From: Acidobacteriota bacterium
GTDB lineage: Bacteria; Acidobacteriota; Thermoanaerobaculia; Multivoradales; JAHEKO01
Length of the DNA: 7,524 nt
Reading direction: 5' to 3'
NCBI GenBank assembly: GCA_024638355.1
Contig: JAHEKO010000038.1
Location: 8,124 to 15,647 of the forward strand
The translations under genes were made by a program, and so were the position numbers. Shown here one piece after another: positions 4,932 through 7,524 of this stretch; within the stretch, counting starts at the first letter, position 1, and every line of letters starts with the position of its first letter. Under the pieces are notes generated by a model. That model was not told where the DNA came from. It did no database searches and saw only the letters and a list, made by a program, of their open reading frames with translations.

Positions 4932-6671
4932 ATGCAAGAAGCCAAGCTTCGAGGTAGGTGGATCAACGCGGCGCTCGCCGCGGTCTTGGGAGTGACGGCG
5001 TTGGGCCTGTCGCCCGAGCCGGGGAGCGTCTCGCGGCAGACCTACATCGTGCAGGGCGATGACGTGAATCGGGTCGCGGGCGCGGTCGAGAGCGCGGGCG
5101 GCACCGTCTCGCACCGCCTCGACATCATCGACGCCGTCGGCGCGCGGTTGACGCTTGCTCAGCTGCGAGAGCTCCGTCGAAGTCGGCCGGCAGTGCGGAT
5201 CTTCGAGGATCGGGGAGTCGAGATCGCCGGTAAGGGCGGCGGCAAGGGCGGTGGTGGCGGTGGTGGCGGCGGTGGCGGCGGTGGTGACGACTCCGGCGGC
5301 GGCAGCGGCGGCGCCTCGATCGAAGACACGGTCTATCCGAAGCTCGTCGGAGCGGATCGCCTTCACGCCGAGGGCATCACCGGCGCCGGTGTGACGGTCG
5401 CGGTGCTCGACACCGGCATGTGGAACTCAGGCCGGCTGAACTACGACCCCGCGGGCCGCTGGCGTACCCTGGCCAGCTACGACGCGAAGAACGACGCCTA
5501 CTGGCCGCTCGGCAACGAGGGGACCTTCTATTACGGCAGCGACGGCAGCGGCCACGGTACGCACGTCGCGTCGATCATCGCGAGCAGCGCGGCGACCGAG
5601 CGCAAGGGGCTCTTCAACGGTATCGCCCCGGGCGTCGACCTGGTATCCGTCCAGGCCTTCGACGCGATGGGAAACGGCACCTACGCCGACGTCATCCGCG
5701 GCCTCGACTGGATCCTCAGCAACAAGGACTCGTACGGTATCGACGTCGTCAACCTCTCCTTCAGCGCGACGCCGCGCTCGCACTACTGGGAAGATCCTCT
5801 CAACCAGGCGGTGATGCGCCTCTGGCAGGCGGGCATCGTGGTCGTCGCGTCGGCCGGCAATACCGGACCTCACGCCCTGTCCATCGGAGTGCCCGGCAAC
5901 AATCCGTACATCATCACCGTCGGTGCCATGTCGGACAACTACACCAACGGCCGGCGGGGCGGCGACGATGACTTCCTGGCCTCGTTCTCGGCCGCCGGAC
6001 CGACCTACGAGGGCTTCGTCAAGCCCGAGATCGTGGCTCCCGGCGGGCACATCAAGGGCGTCATGCCGGACGCCTCCCGCCTGGTGCTCGACCACAACGA
6101 GTACTACAACGACTTCTCCTACTACTTCACCATGTCGGGCACCTCGCAGGCCGCGGCGGTGGTGAGCGGCGTCGCCGCGCTGCTGCTCGAGGCCGAGCCG
6201 GCACTCGGCCCGGACGATGTGAAGTGCCGGCTCATGGCCGCGGCGCGTCCCGCGGTGGACAGCTCCGGCAACCTGGCGTACTCCGTCTTCCAGCAGGGCG
6301 CCGGCCTGGTCGACGCCTACGAGGCGGTCTACGGCACCGAGGTCGGCTGCGTCAACAAGGGGCTCGACGTCGGCAAGGACCTGAACGGACAGGAACACTA
6401 CGCCGGCCGGGCTCGCCAGCTTGCCGACGGAACGTTCTACCTGGAGAGCCTCGCGGGCGACGGGTTCATCTGGAACGACGGGTTCGTCTGGAACGACGGG
6501 TTTGTCTGGAACGATGCCTTCATCTGGAACGATGGCTTCGTCTGGAACGATGCCTTCATCTGGAACGATGGGTTCGTCTGGAACGACGGTTTTGTCTGGA
6601 ACGACGCCTTCATCTGGAGCGATTCCATGACCGAGACCATGTCGATCAACACCTGGGTCGAGCAGGAGTAG
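4932..6671 (+). CDS. Secreted subtilisin-family (S8) serine protease with C-terminal hexapeptide repeats
   Basis: A 579-residue preproprotein; GGAG lies six bases upstream of the ATG. A basic N-terminus and hydrophobic stretch (about residues 10-27) form a signal peptide. Residues about 37-99 (YIVQGDD onward) resemble an I9 inhibitor/chaperone propeptide. A glycine-rich linker follows (about 100-127). The catalytic domain carries all three triad residues: D160 in VAVLDTGMW, H208 in GHGTHVAS, and S405 in SGTSQAAA. The oxyanion-hole asparagine is N310 in ASAGNTGP. After the peptidase domain (to about 470), residues 512-565 are nine six-residue units of F-[IV]-W-N-D-[GA], followed by a 14-residue acidic tail. 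No sortase motif, PEP-CTERM motif or terminal membrane helix is seen, so the repeats may serve in secretion, folding or surface attachment. The gene lies after the metalloprotease terminator and is probably transcribed separately. Confidence 0.93.
   Translation: MQEAKLRGRWINAALAAVLGVTALGLSPEPGSVSRQTYIVQGDDVNRVAGAVESAGGTVSHRLDIIDAVGARLTLAQLRELRRSRPAVRIFEDRGVEIAGKGGGKGGGGGGGGGGGGGDDSGGGSGGASIEDTVYPKLVGADRLHAEGITGAGVTVAVLDTGMWNSGRLNYDPAGRWRTLASYDAKNDAYWPLGNEGTFYYGSDGSGHGTHVASIIASSAATERKGLFNGIAPGVDLVSVQAFDAMGNGTYADVIRGLDWILSNKDSYGIDVVNLSFSATPRSHYWEDPLNQAVMRLWQAGIVVVASAGNTGPHALSIGVPGNNPYIITVGAMSDNYTNGRRGGDDDFLASFSAAGPTYEGFVKPEIVAPGGHIKGVMPDASRLVLDHNEYYNDFSYYFTMSGTSQAAAVVSGVAALLLEAEPALGPDDVKCRLMAAARPAVDSSGNLAYSVFQQGAGLVDAYEAVYGTEVGCVNKGLDVGKDLNGQEHYAGRARQLADGTFYLESLAGDGFIWNDGFVWNDGFVWNDAFIWNDGFVWNDAFIWNDGFVWNDGFVWNDAFIWSDSMTETMSINTWVEQE
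5229..5312 (+). repeat. Glycine-codon low-complexity tract encoding the propeptide-to-catalytic linker
   Basis: GGT/GGC codons with two lysine interruptions encode residues about 100-127, including 13 consecutive glycines (codons 5247-5285), then D-D-S and further glycine/serine. The mix of GGT and GGC, with a loose nine-base rhythm, suggests slippage-prone growth of the tract. It joins the inhibitor-like propeptide to the mature enzyme, so it is a likely flexible site for activation cleavage. Confidence 0.9.
6465..6626 (+). repeat. Nine tandem 18-bp repeats (F-[IV]-W-N-D-[GA] hexapeptides)
   Basis: Nine in-frame 18-base units with no gaps. Unit starts are 6465, 6483, 6501, 6519, 6537, 6555, 6573, 6591 and 6609. 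In protein order they read FIWNDG, FVWNDG, FVWNDA, FIWNDG, FVWNDA, FIWNDG, FVWNDG, FVWNDA, FIWSDS. Phe, Trp and the Asp at position 5 never change. Variation is confined to Ile/Val at position 2 and Gly/Ala/Ser at position 6, plus Asn to Ser in the last unit. Silent differences (TTC/TTT, GAC/GAT, GGG/GGC/GGT) show that the array is not freshly copied. Units 1-3 and 6-8 match at 51 of 54 bases, pointing to duplication of a three-unit block. Confidence 0.97.
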
Positions 6672-6866
6672 TCGCGGCCTCCGGGCCACCCCCACCCTTT
6701 CAGGTTGGGACCGATCCCGCCCACACGGGTGTGTGAGAGATCCCCGTTCTTCACTCATCGTCAGAGAACCGTCTGCCGGGAGCCTGCTCCCCCCCAAGTG
6801 CGACGCCGCGGCACCGGCTCGGACCGGGCCCCCGGAAACCGCGGACGGTGAGGAGGGAAGGCTCCC
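6672..6866 (+). other. Intergenic spacer between the serine protease and cytochrome genes
   Basis: 195 bases with no supported gene on either strand. Only weak four-pair inverted repeats are visible, such as GGCC-TCCG-GGCC (6676-6687) and GGGA-CCGA-TCCC (6707-6718), and none has a T-run. I see no convincing terminator for the protease and no clear promoter. AGGAGG at 6851-6856 is the likely ribosome-binding site for the next gene, ten bases before its ATG. Confidence 0.5.
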
Positions 6867-7524
6867 ATGCCAATAGATGATGCGAAGAGCGGCTGGAAAT
6901 CGCGGATAACCCTCGTCTCGATGGCGGCCCTGACCGTCCTCGCCGCGTCGGGACTGGTGATCACGTTTGCACCCTTCCACGCGGCGGTGGAGTGGACCGT
7001 CCTGGTGCACACGATCGTCGGCCTCCTGACCCTCGCGCCGCTCGTCTGGTACGCATGGGTCCACTGGGTGGACTACAAGCGCTACGGCATGTCCGACGTG
7101 GTGCTGCTGGGCTACATCGCCGCGGCGGCCTTTCTCCTCTGCCTCCTTTCGGGCCTGGTGGTCACCTGGCAGGGGCTCTTCGCCCTGCGCATGTCGCCGT
7201 GGTGGCGGAACGTCCACCTCTACTCGACCTATGCCCTTCTGGCACTCGCGCTGCCGCACATCCTGCTCGTGGCCTTCCGCATCCGCCACAAGGTGGCGCC
7301 GCGCACCTTCCGGCCGGCGGCGGTCGCGCCGCTTGCCGGTCTGCTCGTCTGCGGCCTGGCGGTCGGCGGACTGACCGCGGGCTACGGCGGCGCCGAGTAC
7401 GTCAACGAGCTACCCGAGGACTACAGCTATCTCTACGGCGAAGACCGCCCCTTCGCGCCCAGCCTGGCGACGACCAGCAGCGGCGGGGCCTTTGCCGAGG
7501 AGTCTCTAGCCAACTCGGCGAGCT
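6867..7524 (+). CDS. Membrane cytochrome b-like protein, likely with c-type heme extension (3' truncated)
   Basis: The frame starts at ATG 6867 (AGGAGG ten bases upstream) and stays open to the window end, giving 219 codons plus one base. Five hydrophobic helices are visible, at about residues 14-35, 43-65, 78-100, 117-137 and 152-172. Basic residues lie in the N-terminus, the 2-3 loop (DYKRYG) and the 4-5 loop (RIRHKV..R), so the N-terminus is predicted cytoplasmic and the C-terminus periplasmic. Histidines H48 and H66 border helix 2, and H117 and H131 lie in helix 4 (spacing H-x13-H). This layout suits two b-type hemes stacked across the membrane. After helix 5 a polar stretch (about 173-219) precedes the cut. 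From recall of similar fused cytochromes, CxxCH motifs would follow. A quinol-linked electron-transfer role is inferred; the exact family is not certain. It has no clear functional tie to the proteases. Confidence 0.72.
   Translation, partial: MPIDDAKSGWKSRITLVSMAALTVLAASGLVITFAPFHAAVEWTVLVHTIVGLLTLAPLVWYAWVHWVDYKRYGMSDVVLLGYIAAAAFLLCLLSGLVVTWQGLFALRMSPWWRNVHLYSTYALLALALPHILLVAFRIRHKVAPRTFRPAAVAPLAGLLVCGLAVGGLTAGYGGAEYVNELPEDYSYLYGEDRPFAPSLATTSSGGAFAEESLANSAS

Noticed and set aside
5229..5312. Glycine tract as a PE-PGRS-like or collagen-like domain
   Set aside because: It has no G-x-y triplet or GGAGG-type periodicity, is short, and sits between propeptide and catalytic domain, so a linker is the simpler reading.
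6465..6626. CRISPR array or noncoding tandem repeat
   Set aside because: The units are contiguous without spacers, keep the reading frame, and vary mainly at silent or conservative positions, so they are a coding repeat.
6720..6735. CACAC/GTGTG inverted repeat as terminator of the serine protease
   Set aside because: The loop would be only two bases, or the stem only four pairs, and no T-run follows.
5427..7289. 620-codon open frame on the - strand opposite the serine protease and cytochrome
   Set aside because: It spans two + strand genes and the spacer between them and shows no recognisable domain. Its PDEGIVPDE-like repeats are only the reverse-strand reading of the 18-bp array.

Overview
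The window is strongly GC-rich bacterial DNA, densely coding, with every supported gene on the + strand. It looks like a Gram-negative-type chromosome. Several features together suggest Acidobacteriota or a related deep-branching soil or sediment lineage: high GC, a multi-subunit 2-oxoacid:ferredoxin oxidoreductase with a fused GltD-type flavoprotein, secreted metzincin and subtilisin-like proteases, and a membrane cytochrome b with a periplasmic extension. That placement is an inference from gene content and recall, not from a marker gene.

Region 1 (1-3641) is an operon-like run of three genes. The first is 5'-truncated: an FAD/NAD(P)-binding flavoprotein of the glutamate synthase small-subunit (GltD) type, with a C-terminal two-cluster ferredoxin domain. 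It is followed by the alpha (porA) and beta (porB) subunits of a thiamine-diphosphate 2-oxoacid:acceptor oxidoreductase. porA and porB overlap by one base. The flavoprotein-ferredoxin fusion sits where the small ferredoxin-like delta subunit lies in classical gamma-delta-alpha-beta operons. This suggests an enzyme that exchanges electrons directly with NAD(P)(H) as well as, or instead of, free ferredoxin. A gamma subunit is not visible and would be expected upstream of base 1.

Region 2 (3642-6671) holds two secreted proteases of different catalytic type. A matrixin-like zinc metalloprotease (3800-4678) is closed by a textbook intrinsic terminator (4704-4729). A subtilisin-family serine protease (4932-6671) follows. 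The serine protease has an I9-like propeptide, a 13-glycine linker, an intact catalytic triad, and a C-terminal array of nine hexapeptide repeats built on F-[IV]-W-N-D-[GA]. The two genes have similar ribosome-binding leaders, each preceded by a small hairpin, but the terminator between them implies separate transcripts.

Region 3 (6672-7524) is a 195-base spacer followed by the first 219 codons of a membrane protein that runs off the window. It has five predicted transmembrane helices with histidines placed like the heme ligands of a di-heme cytochrome b. A periplasmic stretch follows that probably leads into c-type heme motifs beyond the end.

The most unusual element is the tryptophan-centred hexapeptide array in the serine protease. 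The most informative for physiology is the flavoprotein-ferredoxin fusion next to porAB.
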